Part shown: positions 25,435 to 34,405 of the stretch, piece by piece | Numbering within the stretch: position 1 is the first letter of the stretch | Layout: each line of letters opens with the position of its first letter | Source: CATQHD01 sp965243165 | GTDB lineage: Bacteria > Actinomycetota > Acidimicrobiia > Spongiisociales > Spongiisociaceae | Direction: 5' to 3' | DNA length: 64,000 bases | Assembly (NCBI GenBank): GCA_965243165.1 | Contig: OZ251535.1 | Span: 2,480,001-2,544,000 of the forward strand | Translations under genes and position numbers: made by a program | The notes under the pieces: generated by a model | Database searches by the model: none | What the model was told of the DNA's origin: nothing | What the model saw: only the letters and a program-made list of their open reading frames with translations

Positions 25435-26731
25435 CGGGGACCGCCCCTCCGAACAGCGCCTTGCCCTCCGATTCGGCCCACCATGCGGCGCTGAAAGCCC
25501 CCTCCCCCGACACCAGCACCGCCGCCGTCCGGGCGTCTTCGACCTCCACGGTCTCGACCGAGAGGGGGCGCAGCTCCAGGGAGGCCGGCCGGCCCGCCCC
25601 CGACGGCGTGAGGAAGGTGTAGGAAACCTCGAAAGCCGTCACCCCGGTGTTCAGCAGCCGGATCCTGGCGTCGGCGGCAACCGACCCCGGTCCGGGGATC
25701 AGCCAGACGGCGGCGTTGACGGGCGATCCGAGAACCGCCGCCGCCGCCGTCTCCGACCGGCCCCGCACCGCCGCGCCGAAGGGCCCGTCGCCGGTGACCA
25801 GCAGCCCCAACCCGGAAGAGGAGATCTCCCCCAGATCCAGACGGGCCTGCCCCGGACCTTCGATGAACCCCTCTATCGGGTCGAAGAGAGCGCCGGCCTC
25901 ATCGAACACCTCCACCAGGAAGTTCACCCCCAGGGAGGCGCCGTTGGTCAGCACCAGCTCGGCGGCCAGGCCCTCCACCGCCGCGATCGGGAACTCCCAG
26001 GCTTCGGAGGCGCCCGCCCCCGGCCACACCGCGGCGTCGGCGCCGGTGTCGAGGATCATGGAGGGGATGACCGCCCCCGCCGAGGGCAGCACCAAGATCG
26101 ACAGCGCCTCCCTTCCGGGCAGGATCATCTCCAGATCGACAACCCGGGTTTTCCGGGCGGGCACCGCCAACCCGTCCAGCGCCTCGCCCGCCTCGGCGCC
26201 CATCTCGCTCAGCGCCCATAGATCGACCCGGGCGTCCATGGTGAAGGGGTTGAATAGGCGGAGGGTGAGCTTCTCCCCGTCCAGGGTGGACCCGCCCGGA
26301 AGGTGCCAGACGGAGGGAAGGCCGCCGGGGCACAGATCCCCGGCCAGCAGGCCGCCCCCCGAGAAGGCCGCCGCCGCCGAACCGGTTCCTTCGGTGAACT
26401 CGACCAGGGCCGAGACCGTGCCGACGAGGGGGCTCGGCAGCCTCGCCGCCCTATCCGGCCCTGCTTCGCCGTCCAGTACGGGGGATACCCCTTCCTGGCC
26501 GGGAAAGGAAATCTCGAAGGAGGCGGGGCCGTCCGCGGCCGCCGTGTAGACGGCCTCGGCCGAGCCGTCCGACCAAGCCCATGGGCAGTGGATGAACCGC
26601 GCAGGACCGGGCGCCGCCGCCTCCGATCCGGCCAGCAGGTCGGGCGCCGGATCGGACGGGCCGGGCGGGGTGAGGAACAGGGCGGCCGCCGTGCAGACGC
26701 CCGCCGCCAAGAGAGCAACCGCCCTCATCAT
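25424..26731 (-). CDS. DUF5719-like secreted/anchored protein
   Basis: 435 residues. An N-terminal signal-like helix (AVALLAAGVCTAAALFL) is followed by Ala/Gly/Pro-rich beta-type sequence with repeated 'LTLRLFNP', 'LVLTNGAS' and 'RIRLLNTG' elements, the pattern of actinobacterial DUF5719 proteins encoded next to large glycosyltransferases. Start ATG 26731 overlaps the stop of the upstream gene in an ATGATGA arrangement; ATG 26728 is equally possible. Function unknown; a periplasmic role in envelope glycan or protein secretion is inferred from context only. Confidence 0.7.
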   Translation of the reverse strand: MMRAVALLAAGVCTAAALFLTPPGPSDPAPDLLAGSEAAAPGPARFIHCPWAWSDGSAEAVYTAAADGPASFEISFPGQEGVSPVLDGEAGPDRAARLPSPLVGTVSALVEFTEGTGSAAAAFSGGGLLAGDLCPGGLPSVWHLPGGSTLDGEKLTLRLFNPFTMDARVDLWALSEMGAEAGEALDGLAVPARKTRVVDLEMILPGREALSILVLPSAGAVIPSMILDTGADAAVWPGAGASEAWEFPIAAVEGLAAELVLTNGASLGVNFLVEVFDEAGALFDPIEGFIEGPGQARLDLGEISSSGLGLLVTGDGPFGAAVRGRSETAAAAVLGSPVNAAVWLIPGPGSVAADARIRLLNTGVTAFEVSYTFLTPSGAGRPASLELRPLSVETVEVEDARTAAVLVSGEGAFSAAWWAESEGKALFGGAVPVGR

Positions 26732-29520
26732 TCGGCCTGTTCCTGGTGGAAGCCCGGCTTGCGCCCCGCCGCCAGGCCGGCCAGCGCAACCGCCCACACC
26801 CCCGCCGCCAGGGCCAGCCGGCGGTAGGGCTCCGACCCCCCGAAGGCGGCTTCTCCGGACAGGCCCGACACCCGGTTGGCCCAGCCGTCCTGCTCCCAGC
26901 CCTGCGGCCCCCAGCGGGGGTCGGCGTTCTCGCTGATCCGCACCGTTCCGCCGAAGGACCGCCCCGCGTAGCCCACCCCGGTCTGCCGCCACGGGGCGCC
27001 CAGGTCGGTCACCGCCCGGTAGGCGTCGGCCTGGTTCTCCCAGACGCCTCCGTCCTCCCCGATGTACAGCCCGCTGAGCGGACGCAGGTCCAGCTGGGAG
27101 GCCAGCGCGTCCACCAGGGGCGTCCAGCCGGTCACCGCCGCCCATTGCACTCCGAATTCGGCCAACCTGCCGCCCGGGCGCAGCTCCTCCCCTTCTATCA
27201 GCTCGGCCAGGGTCTGCTCCAGGGCTTCGTCGCCCAACCGGGGCTGCGGAAGCCAGGCCTGGGAATAATCCAGGCGCCCCCCCGCCAGCCGGTAGGCGGT
27301 TCCGTCCTCCAGGCGGCGGTGTTCGCCGGGGAGGCTGCCGCCCGGACCCAACATCAATATCCGGTCGGGGCCGCGCCGATCCGCCCGGCTCTCGGCGAAG
27401 GCCAGCACTCCGAACCGGTCGTCGGGCAGTCCCATGCGCCCGTTCGGCAGGGCCGCCAGGGTGGTAAGCGCCGCCAGCAGCGCCGCCCCCGCCCCGATGC
27501 GGGCCCCAAACCTCCGGGGGAGGCGGGCCTCTTCGAGGGTGGACGGTCCGTCGAGGGCCCCCGCCGCGGCCAGCGCCGCCCCCAGACCCGCGGCCAGAAT
27601 GCCCGCCGCGGTCACCTCCCGCCCCAGGCCCAGATCGGCCGAGCGGGCGGCCAAGAACCCGGCGGATCCGATCATCAGGCCCGCCGCCGCCGCCCTCATC
27701 GGCCTCCCCCGCCCGAAGATCACCGCCGCCAGAGCGGCCGCCGCGACCGGAACCCACGCCCACCAGGGCGGATCGAGGTGGAAGGGAACCCCGCCCGACA
27801 CCAGGCCGCCCGGATCGCGGACCAGCCACCAGTCCAACCAGGGAAACAGCACGGGCAGGGCCAGAACGGACGCCGCCGGGCCGATGATCAGCGCCCGGCG
27901 GGAGCGGGCGGCCGCGGCCCAGACCACCCCGAACAGGAGGGGCGCGGCGGCGAGCGCCGGCGCAAACACCGCCGTCCAAGCCGTTGCCAGGCCCGCCCTG
28001 GCCAGACGGCCGACCCAGCCCATCCCTCCGGCGGGGGCGGGCGCCGCGACGCCGGCCAGAGCCCAGGGCAAGCCGCCCGCCGCCAACAAACCCGGCCAAT
28101 ACCCCTCGCCCGCCAGGGCCAGCATCGGATACCCGGCCAGCAGCACCGCCCCGGCCCCCAGCCCCGCCCAAACCCCCAGCCCCATCCTCCGCACCAAGAC
28201 GTACATCCCGCCCATCCCCGACGCCGCCGCCCCCGCCGTCAGCCACGAAGCCGCCCATCCGCTGTTGCCCAGCAGGAGCTTGACGGCGGCGGCCGCCCCC
28301 ACGGACGGATGCATGGGTTCGGGGCTGCCCAGCCCGCCCCGGTGCCATCCGCCCGCGTACGTCCGCAAGGCGTCCCAAGCCGATTCGGGGAGCGGAAGGG
28401 TGAAGCCGACGGCGGGGAGGCCGTCCAGCAGAATCGACCTGACCAGGGCGAACAGGAACCCAACCGCCAGCGCCGCCCCGATCACCGAAGGCCGCTGCCA
28501 GAAGGCGGGCGGGGCGTCTCGGTACGGCCCGCCCTCTTCGGGATCCTCGCCGCCCCCGAACAGGGCGCCCAGTTCGGAGGCAACCGTCCGCAGTTCCACC
28601 GAACCCCGCACCTGGTAGCGGAAGATCTCGGCGTCGGCGGCCGCCGACAGGGTCCGCTTCCGGCGGCGGGCCTCCCAGGTGGACGGCAGATGCACGGCGT
28701 TCCACGCCCACTCCCGGATCCAGTCCAAAGGAGCGCCCCAGCCGCCCCGGGCCAGGCGGTAGACGGCCAGGAACAAACCCAGCAGGAACAGGCTCGGCGC
28801 CGCCCAGAGCAGGGTCACGAACGAATAGGTCTTGAGCATGACCCGAAGCCGCCCGGCCCGCTCCCGCCAAGAGGTCAGGCGGTGTTTGCCCGAGACGCTG
28901 CTGAAGACCTCCGAGGCGGGGGCCGACACCACCCGGCCGCCCAGCACCCGGGCCCGCTGGCACAGATCCAACCCGGAGGCGGCGTACGGGAGCTTGTGGT
29001 CCAAACCGCCCAGACCCTCGGCCAGGTCCCTGCGCACCAGCACCGAGGCGGGTTCCAGGTAGGCCGCGTCCCGGATGACGTCGAACTGCTCCTGGTCGAT
29101 CTCGCCGCGGTCGAGGCCGGTGTAGGGGAATCCGAAGACATCGGTTGCGCCCCCCACCGAAAGCAGCCGCTCGGGGTGTTCGGCGTCCAACACCTTGGAA
29201 CCCGCCACCGAGGCGCCCACCTGTTCGGCGGTCGCCACCAAGGCCTGGAGGGCGTCGGGCCGGGCGGTGGTGCGGGCGTCCAGCAGCCACAGGTATTCCA
29301 CCGGGGCCTCCAGCGACGCCGCGGCCTGGCCGATGGAGGCGGCTCGGCGGAGGGAGGGCGGGGCGTCGAACGAGCGGTCGGCCCCCACCGCCGCCGGCGC
29401 CTCGGTCTCGTAGACTTGCGCCTCGATGGACTCCAGCACGCCGGACAGGTCGACGCCCCCCCGGGCGAGCACGATCGGAAGGACGCGCGGGCGCGCGGGC
29501 GGGTCGGAGGAAGCGGTCAT
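26728..29520 (-). CDS. Large family 2 glycosyltransferase with membrane domain
   Basis: 930 residues from ATG 29518-29520; an in-frame ATG at 29553 is possible. The N-terminal 230 residues resemble a GT2 domain (VEYLWLLDARTTARPDAL, then LDHKLPYAASGLDLCQRARVLGG), though the N-terminal nucleotide site is weakly conserved. The rest is a multi-spanning membrane domain with many Ala/Gly-rich helices and a periplasmic domain before a last helix. It is coupled to DUF5719 by an overlapping stop/start. Such pairs lie next to F420 and mannose genes in many actinobacteria; the product glycan is unknown. Confidence 0.78.
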   Translation of the reverse strand: MTASSDPPARPRVLPIVLARGGVDLSGVLESIEAQVYETEAPAAVGADRSFDAPPSLRRAASIGQAAASLEAPVEYLWLLDARTTARPDALQALVATAEQVGASVAGSKVLDAEHPERLLSVGGATDVFGFPYTGLDRGEIDQEQFDVIRDAAYLEPASVLVRRDLAEGLGGLDHKLPYAASGLDLCQRARVLGGRVVSAPASEVFSSVSGKHRLTSWRERAGRLRVMLKTYSFVTLLWAAPSLFLLGLFLAVYRLARGGWGAPLDWIREWAWNAVHLPSTWEARRRKRTLSAAADAEIFRYQVRGSVELRTVASELGALFGGGEDPEEGGPYRDAPPAFWQRPSVIGAALAVGFLFALVRSILLDGLPAVGFTLPLPESAWDALRTYAGGWHRGGLGSPEPMHPSVGAAAAVKLLLGNSGWAASWLTAGAAASGMGGMYVLVRRMGLGVWAGLGAGAVLLAGYPMLALAGEGYWPGLLAAGGLPWALAGVAAPAPAGGMGWVGRLARAGLATAWTAVFAPALAAAPLLFGVVWAAAARSRRALIIGPAASVLALPVLFPWLDWWLVRDPGGLVSGGVPFHLDPPWWAWVPVAAAALAAVIFGRGRPMRAAAAGLMIGSAGFLAARSADLGLGREVTAAGILAAGLGAALAAAGALDGPSTLEEARLPRRFGARIGAGAALLAALTTLAALPNGRMGLPDDRFGVLAFAESRADRRGPDRILMLGPGGSLPGEHRRLEDGTAYRLAGGRLDYSQAWLPQPRLGDEALEQTLAELIEGEELRPGGRLAEFGVQWAAVTGWTPLVDALASQLDLRPLSGLYIGEDGGVWENQADAYRAVTDLGAPWRQTGVGYAGRSFGGTVRISENADPRWGPQGWEQDGWANRVSGLSGEAAFGGSEPYRRLALAAGVWAVALAGLAAGRKPGFHQEQAE

Positions 29521-29592
29521 CGAGGCCCCATTGTGGACAGGTAACGATATCAAGGCAACCGCCCCGCCTTGGGCGGGCGGACGGCGGGGCCG

Positions 29593-30519
29593 GTGAGCCG
29601 CCGGGTGGCGCTGCTGTCGGGCGGGGTGGGGGGCGCCCGCCTGGCGCGGGGGTTCGAGCGCCTGGCGGGGGTGGAGGCGGCGGCGGTGGTCAACGTGGGG
29701 GACGACGAGACCTTCTACGGGCTGGCGGTGTCACCCGACATCGACACCGTGCTGTACACGCTGGCCGGGGTGGAAGGCCCTCACGGGTGGGGCCGGGCCG
29801 GCGACACCATGGCGCTGATGGACCGCCTGGCGGAGTTCGGCGTCGACACCCGATTCCGGCTGGGCGACGCGGACGCGGCCCTGAACATATACCGCTCCAT
29901 GCGGCTGGCGGAGGGCGGCCTCCTCCATGAGATAACCGCCTCCCTGGCCGAGATGCTGGGAGTGCGGTCGACCGTCCTGCCCGCCACCAACGACCGGCTG
30001 CGCACCGAGGTGCGGACGGCGGGAGAGGGCGGCTGGATGCCCTTCCAGGAGTATTTCGTGCTGCGGGGGCACCGGGACGAGGTGGCGGAGCTGCGGTTCG
30101 CCGGCGCCGGGGAAGCGAGGGCGGCGCCGGGGGTGCAGGCGGCTCTTCGCGAGGCCGATGCGGTGATCATCGCCCCCTCCAACCCTCCCCTGTCGATCTG
30201 GCCGATCCTGGCGGTGGAAGAAATAGCCGAGGCGCTGCGGCAGGCGGAGCGGGTGATGGCGGTCAGCCCCCTGTTCGGAGGGCGCGCCCTGAAGGGGCCG
30301 GCCGACCGGGTGATGGCCTCGCTGGGGCTGCCGCCGGGCAACCGGGGGGTGGCGGCGGCCTACGAGGGGTTGCTGAACGACCTGTTCATCGATTCAGCGG
30401 ACAGCCGCGACGCGGAGGAGCTGGCTTCGCTCGGCGTCACGGTGCATGCGGGGCCCACCCGCATCGCCGAGCCGGAACAGGCCGCCGCCTTCGCCCGGCG
30501 GATGATGGAGCTGCTGTGA
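29593..30519 (+). CDS. cofD: 2-phospho-L-lactate (phosphoenolpyruvyl) transferase CofD/FbiA
   Basis: 308 residues from GTG 29593, where the conserved start RRVALLSGGVGGARLARGF begins; TTG 29569 is an upstream alternative. The glycine-rich LSGGVGGA loop, NVGDDETFYGL (GDD metal/GTP contacts), and the IIAPSNPPLSIWPIL segment identify CofD/FbiA, which transfers the phospholactyl or enolpyruvyl moiety to deazaflavin Fo, giving (dehydro-)F420-0. cofE follows after 13 bases. Confidence 0.93.
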   Translation: MSRRVALLSGGVGGARLARGFERLAGVEAAAVVNVGDDETFYGLAVSPDIDTVLYTLAGVEGPHGWGRAGDTMALMDRLAEFGVDTRFRLGDADAALNIYRSMRLAEGGLLHEITASLAEMLGVRSTVLPATNDRLRTEVRTAGEGGWMPFQEYFVLRGHRDEVAELRFAGAGEARAAPGVQAALREADAVIIAPSNPPLSIWPILAVEEIAEALRQAERVMAVSPLFGGRALKGPADRVMASLGLPPGNRGVAAAYEGLLNDLFIDSADSRDAEELASLGVTVHAGPTRIAEPEQAAAFARRMMELL

Positions 30520-30532
30520 AGGGGGGCCCGCC

Positions 30533-31234
30533 ATGACGGTGACGGTGATGCCGGTGGAGGGCATCGGGGAGGCCCGTCCGGGCGACGACGTGACCGAGCT
30601 GCTGCTGGGGGGGCTGGAGGCGTCGGGGATAACGCTCGAGGACGGGGACGTGATGGTGGTGACCCACAAGCTGGTCTCCAAGGCGGAGGGCCGGGTGGAG
30701 GAGGCGGGGGACGACCTCGCCGCCCGTCTGCGGGTGATCCACCGAGAGGCGGCGGCGGTGCTGCGGCGGCGGGGCGATCTGGTGATCACCGAGACCCGCC
30801 ACGGCTTCGTGTGCGCCAACGCCGGAGTCGACCGCTCCAACTCCCCGGCGGGCAGGCTGGTGCTGCTGCCGGTGGACCCGGACCGCTCGGCCCGCCGGAT
30901 CCGCGCCCGCCTCCGGCAGGCGGCCGGAGCGGAGGCGGGGGTGATCATCACCGACACCTTCGGGCGCGCCTGGCGGCAGGGCCTCTGCGACGTAGCCATC
31001 GGGGTGGCCGGACTGCCGGCGGTGGTCGACTACCGGGGCACCCCGGACACCTTCGGCAACATTCTGGAGGTCACCGAAGTGGCCCTGGCCGACGAGCTGG
31101 CCGCCGCCGCCGACCTGGTGATGGGCAAAGCCCTCGGCATCCCCGCCGCCGTGATAAGAGGAGTAGCCCACCCCCCCGGCGAAGGCAGCAGCGCCGATCT
31201 GATCCGCAGCCCCGCCGAAGACATGTTCCGCTGA
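30533..31234 (+). CDS. cofE: Coenzyme F420-0:L-glutamate ligase CofE/FbiB N-domain
   Basis: 233 residues from ATG 30533. Motifs of CofE are clear: LEDGDVMVVTHKLVSKAEGR, ETRHGFVCANAGVDRSN, ITDTFGRAWRQG and VDYRGTPDTFG. It adds glutamates to F420-0 with GTP. Only the ligase domain is present; the C-terminal nitroreductase-like domain of mycobacterial FbiB is absent, so reduction of dehydro-F420-0, if needed, must be encoded elsewhere. Same operon as cofD. Confidence 0.93.
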   Translation: MTVTVMPVEGIGEARPGDDVTELLLGGLEASGITLEDGDVMVVTHKLVSKAEGRVEEAGDDLAARLRVIHREAAAVLRRRGDLVITETRHGFVCANAGVDRSNSPAGRLVLLPVDPDRSARRIRARLRQAAGAEAGVIITDTFGRAWRQGLCDVAIGVAGLPAVVDYRGTPDTFGNILEVTEVALADELAAAADLVMGKALGIPAAVIRGVAHPPGEGSSADLIRSPAEDMFR

Positions 31235-31310
31235 CCCCCCGCCCTCCAATGCTGGCAGAAACGCAGGCGGGCAACCGAGCGCAGATGTTGAATCGCGGTA
31301 TGTTCGTTAT

Positions 31311-31496
31311 ATGGATGCTGTAACGCTCCAAGATCTCAGAGACAACGGGGAGGCCGTTCTCGATCGCGTACAGGCGGGAGAGAGCCTGACCGTGACCCGG
31401 GCCGGCCGCCCGGTTGCTGAGCTGCGGCCGCTGCCCGGCCTCGACCCAGACGCCCTCCGACGCGACATCGACCAAATAATCGATCCTCGTCTATGA
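31311..31496 (+). CDS. Orphan Phd/YefM-type antitoxin
   Basis: 61 residues, starting MDAVTLQDLRDNGEAVLDRVQAGESLTVTRAGRPVAEL, the DNA-binding N-terminus of type II antitoxins of the Phd/YefM superfamily. An ATG overlaps its stop (ATGA at 31493-31496), just where the VapC/Doc-like toxin would start, but that frame ends after 23 codons with no toxin motif and runs into the 3' end of the LRR protein gene. The toxin appears to have been lost. Confidence 0.75.
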   Translation: MDAVTLQDLRDNGEAVLDRVQAGESLTVTRAGRPVAELRPLPGLDPDALRRDIDQIIDPRL

Positions 31497-31517
31497 ACAC
31501 CGCCGCTCCCGCGGGCT

Positions 31518-34298
31518 CTACGAGAGGGCGCGGTAGAAGAACGAGGCCATCTGCGCTCTGGTGACGGGTTGGCCGGGGCAGAAGCGGAGGGGCGAGGCCG
31601 AGCACCCTTGGGTAACCCCGGCTGCTCTGAGGGCTTCGGCGGCTCGGACCGTCAGGTCGGGGCGGCCCTCCATGTCGGTGAAGACTCCCTGCGCCGCGCC
31701 GGGCAGGGGGAGGCCGCTGAAGGCGGAGGTCATCATCTCGGCCATGTCAGCCCGGGTCACCGCCCCGTCCGGGTCGAACACCCCCTCCGGCGCCCGCATC
31801 ACCCCGGCGCCCGCCGCCCACGCCGCATAGAGCCGGTACCAGGCGCCGTCTTCGACGTCGTCGAGCATCACCTCGGAAGGGGCGGGCGGCTCACCACCGG
31901 ATCTGTGAGTTACAGCTCGGTAGAGGAAGGCCGCCATCTGGCTGCGGGTGATTGCGGCGTCTGGGCAGAACTCGTTCTCTCGGCATCCCCGTGTTATCCC
32001 CCAATCGGCGACGGCCTCGATGCTGTCTGAATGAACGCTGCCTTCATCGTCACAGAACTCACCCTCGAAGTATCCTTCGCATCCTGATCCTACTGCGACT
32101 ACGAAGCGGTCTCCCCGCCGCGCCTGCACCACCGCCCATACCTCCCCCAGTTGGAACGCATCACCCACCTCTCGTACGTGATGGGCGGAGACTTCGCCTT
32201 CTTCGATCACTTGGGGAGGATACGGCTGCGTCCGGCGGCACGGCGAATCCGTATACGGAATCTCCTCACAGACCGAGGGGCTTTGATCTATCAGGTAAAC
32301 CTCCACCCCTTCTTTGGGCTGGCCGCGATTATAACCCTCGGCCACAACGGGGCTCAGGCTGTAGAATGCTCCTTGAACTTCCCCGCTCGGGACAATCAAC
32401 ATCTGGGTTCCTGCTGCTCCTATCGGGCTCAGCTCATATGCAGCCGCCCCGCCTGAATGAACGGCTACATCATCTGGGGCGATCCATCCGGCGGCATACC
32501 GGTTGACGGCGGGGGTGCCGACCGACAGGCCCGCGTTGTTCCCTCCGCTCATTATGTCCGCGGCGTTGTCGTATTCGTTGAACACCCCGTCATAGGTAAC
32601 GAGTCCGTTGTAAGAGTGCGGCCACCCAAGCAAATGGCCTATCTCATGCGCAATGGTCATCAGGCGGGGTGTGTCATCGTTGTCTGGGATGGTTGCTACC
32701 GCACCGCCGCCCGCCATGGCATGGTCTTTGGCGAATCCATCGACGCGCTCGGTATTCTCTATTATCACTGCCTTGTTCATTTCATCGTGAGCAGATGAGC
32801 GCACCATTTTGTCCTTACAAGCTAACAAAGGATTGAAGTCCCCCGGCGGCAGGTCGGCCAGCTCACCAGCGGTCAAGGTGATGGTTCCCGTTGCTGAAAA
32901 CCGAGGGACAAACTGTCCTTCTGACAGCCATTCGAAATAGGGAGATACTGTTTGATTCAACAGGTCGGCCGTATGACCGAGGTTCAGCTCTAGAGGACCC
33001 CTGGTGTCACACAGCCAAACTTCCCATAGATGATCGCCTAGAGATATCTTTCTGGACTCTTCGACATTTGCTAAGAGGCCCAGATCCGCATCGAAGGGGT
33101 AGATTATTTCGAGATCCGGCAACTCGGTTATCTGCAGCGGTATAGGCCCTGTAAATTGGTTGAAAAACAGGAACAGGAATCGGAGATTGGTAAGTTGAGA
33201 GAGCTCCTGTGGAATCGGTCCTGATAGTCGGTTGTATGACAGGTCCAGGGACCTTAGATCGGTGAGTTGAGAAAGTTGAGGAGGGATCGGACCCGTCAGT
33301 TGGTTGGAATCCAGGAATAGATATTGCAGCTTGGTTAGCTGCGACAGTCCCGGCGGAATCGGTCCTGAGAGCTTGTTGCCGGACAGGTTGAGGTTCGTCA
33401 GGTTGGTGAGCTGAGAAAATTGGGGAGGAATGGGGCCGATGAGTTCATTATTTCTCAAATTGAGCTCATCCAGGTTTGCGAGTCGGGAGAGTTGAGGAGG
33501 AATGGGGCCGCTGAGATTGCTTTCTTCGAGGAACAGGCCTTCGAGTTTTGTGAGTTGGGAAAGCTCGGGTGGTATTTGTCCTGTGAGATCATTCTCTTCT
33601 AGACGGAGATACTTGAGATTGGTAAGCTTGGAGAGCTCGAGTGGAATCGGTCCGGTAAGTGGATTGCCGCTGAGTCCAAGGACTTCCAACTCGGTGAGTT
33701 GGGATAATTGGGGGGGTATCGGTCCGGTGAACTCATTATAGGACAGGACGAGCTGTTCGAGGTTGGTGAGCCGAGACAGCTGGGGTGGTATCTCCCCGAT
33801 AAGCCCGTTGTGCCCCAAATCGAGGATAGTGAGGTTGGTGAGCTGGAACAATTGAGATGGTATCTCCCCGGTAAGCCCGTTGAACCCTAGATCAAGGGCC
33901 TTGAGGTGGGTAAGTTGGGACAATTCGAGCGGAATAGTTCCCCTCAATCCACGGCGGGACAGCAAAACGGACGTTACGCGTCTATCCTCGACGGTTATCA
34001 GCCGCCAAGAGGTGATGTCTTTGGTGCGGCCGCGGCCCCAGGTCAGGAGGGCGTGATCGGCGGGCAGGCCGGCGTTGCCGGGATGCCGGGTCCAGTGGTT
34101 GCGGACGGCCGTCAAAGCTCGGCAGTCGGCAACCAGGCCCGGGTTGGCAGCGGGGCGGGCGACGAAGGTTCCGTTGGAGCAGTCGGCCGGATCCAGGTCG
34201 GCGGCGGGGCCGTCCTGCGCCGCCGACGGCAGGGCGAGGGATGCGGCCAGTCCGGCGGCGGCCAGGATCGCAACAACCGGACCGGGGCTTCTCTCCAC
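31518..34298 (-). CDS. Secreted plant-type LRR / metzincin / SLH protein
   Basis: 926 residues from a GTG start with a ggaaggag site upstream. A signal peptide (ILAAAGLAASLALPSAAQ) and an LRR N-cap (residues about 38-108) come first. Then follow eleven 24-residue leucine-rich repeats of the plant type (xIPxxLxxLxxLxxLxLxxNxLxG) and a partial one, about 107-400. The metzincin zinc motif HEIGHLLGWPH is at 551-561 with a downstream Met-turn-like ADIMSGG. About three SLH repeats occupy residues 755-926 (ITRSQMAAFLY, VTRADMAEMM, VTRAQMASFFY). It is likely a cell-wall-anchored metalloprotease with a recognition domain. Repeat codons vary, so the array is not a very recent expansion. Confidence 0.88.
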   Translation of the reverse strand: MERSPGPVVAILAAAGLAASLALPSAAQDGPAADLDPADCSNGTFVARPAANPGLVADCRALTAVRNHWTRHPGNAGLPADHALLTWGRGRTKDITSWRLITVEDRRVTSVLLSRRGLRGTIPLELSQLTHLKALDLGFNGLTGEIPSQLFQLTNLTILDLGHNGLIGEIPPQLSRLTNLEQLVLSYNEFTGPIPPQLSQLTELEVLGLSGNPLTGPIPLELSKLTNLKYLRLEENDLTGQIPPELSQLTKLEGLFLEESNLSGPIPPQLSRLANLDELNLRNNELIGPIPPQFSQLTNLTNLNLSGNKLSGPIPPGLSQLTKLQYLFLDSNQLTGPIPPQLSQLTDLRSLDLSYNRLSGPIPQELSQLTNLRFLFLFFNQFTGPIPLQITELPDLEIIYPFDADLGLLANVEESRKISLGDHLWEVWLCDTRGPLELNLGHTADLLNQTVSPYFEWLSEGQFVPRFSATGTITLTAGELADLPPGDFNPLLACKDKMVRSSAHDEMNKAVIIENTERVDGFAKDHAMAGGGAVATIPDNDDTPRLMTIAHEIGHLLGWPHSYNGLVTYDGVFNEYDNAADIMSGGNNAGLSVGTPAVNRYAAGWIAPDDVAVHSGGAAAYELSPIGAAGTQMLIVPSGEVQGAFYSLSPVVAEGYNRGQPKEGVEVYLIDQSPSVCEEIPYTDSPCRRTQPYPPQVIEEGEVSAHHVREVGDAFQLGEVWAVVQARRGDRFVVAVGSGCEGYFEGEFCDDEGSVHSDSIEAVADWGITRGCRENEFCPDAAITRSQMAAFLYRAVTHRSGGEPPAPSEVMLDDVEDGAWYRLYAAWAAGAGVMRAPEGVFDPDGAVTRADMAEMMTSAFSGLPLPGAAQGVFTDMEGRPDLTVRAAEALRAAGVTQGCSASPLRFCPGQPVTRAQMASFFYRALS

Positions 34299-34405
34299 AG
34301 GAGGCCGCTCCTTCCTGGGTCCTGGGGGGCGAATCCTACCAGGGCCTTACGGGGCTTCCGGAGGCTGGTCCGGCCGCCGCCGTGACCAACCCGAGCGGCG
34401 CCGGG

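Noticed and set aside
33400..33900. Direct repeats in the DNA that look like a CRISPR or minisatellite
   Set aside because: They are the 72-base coding units of the leucine-rich repeats.
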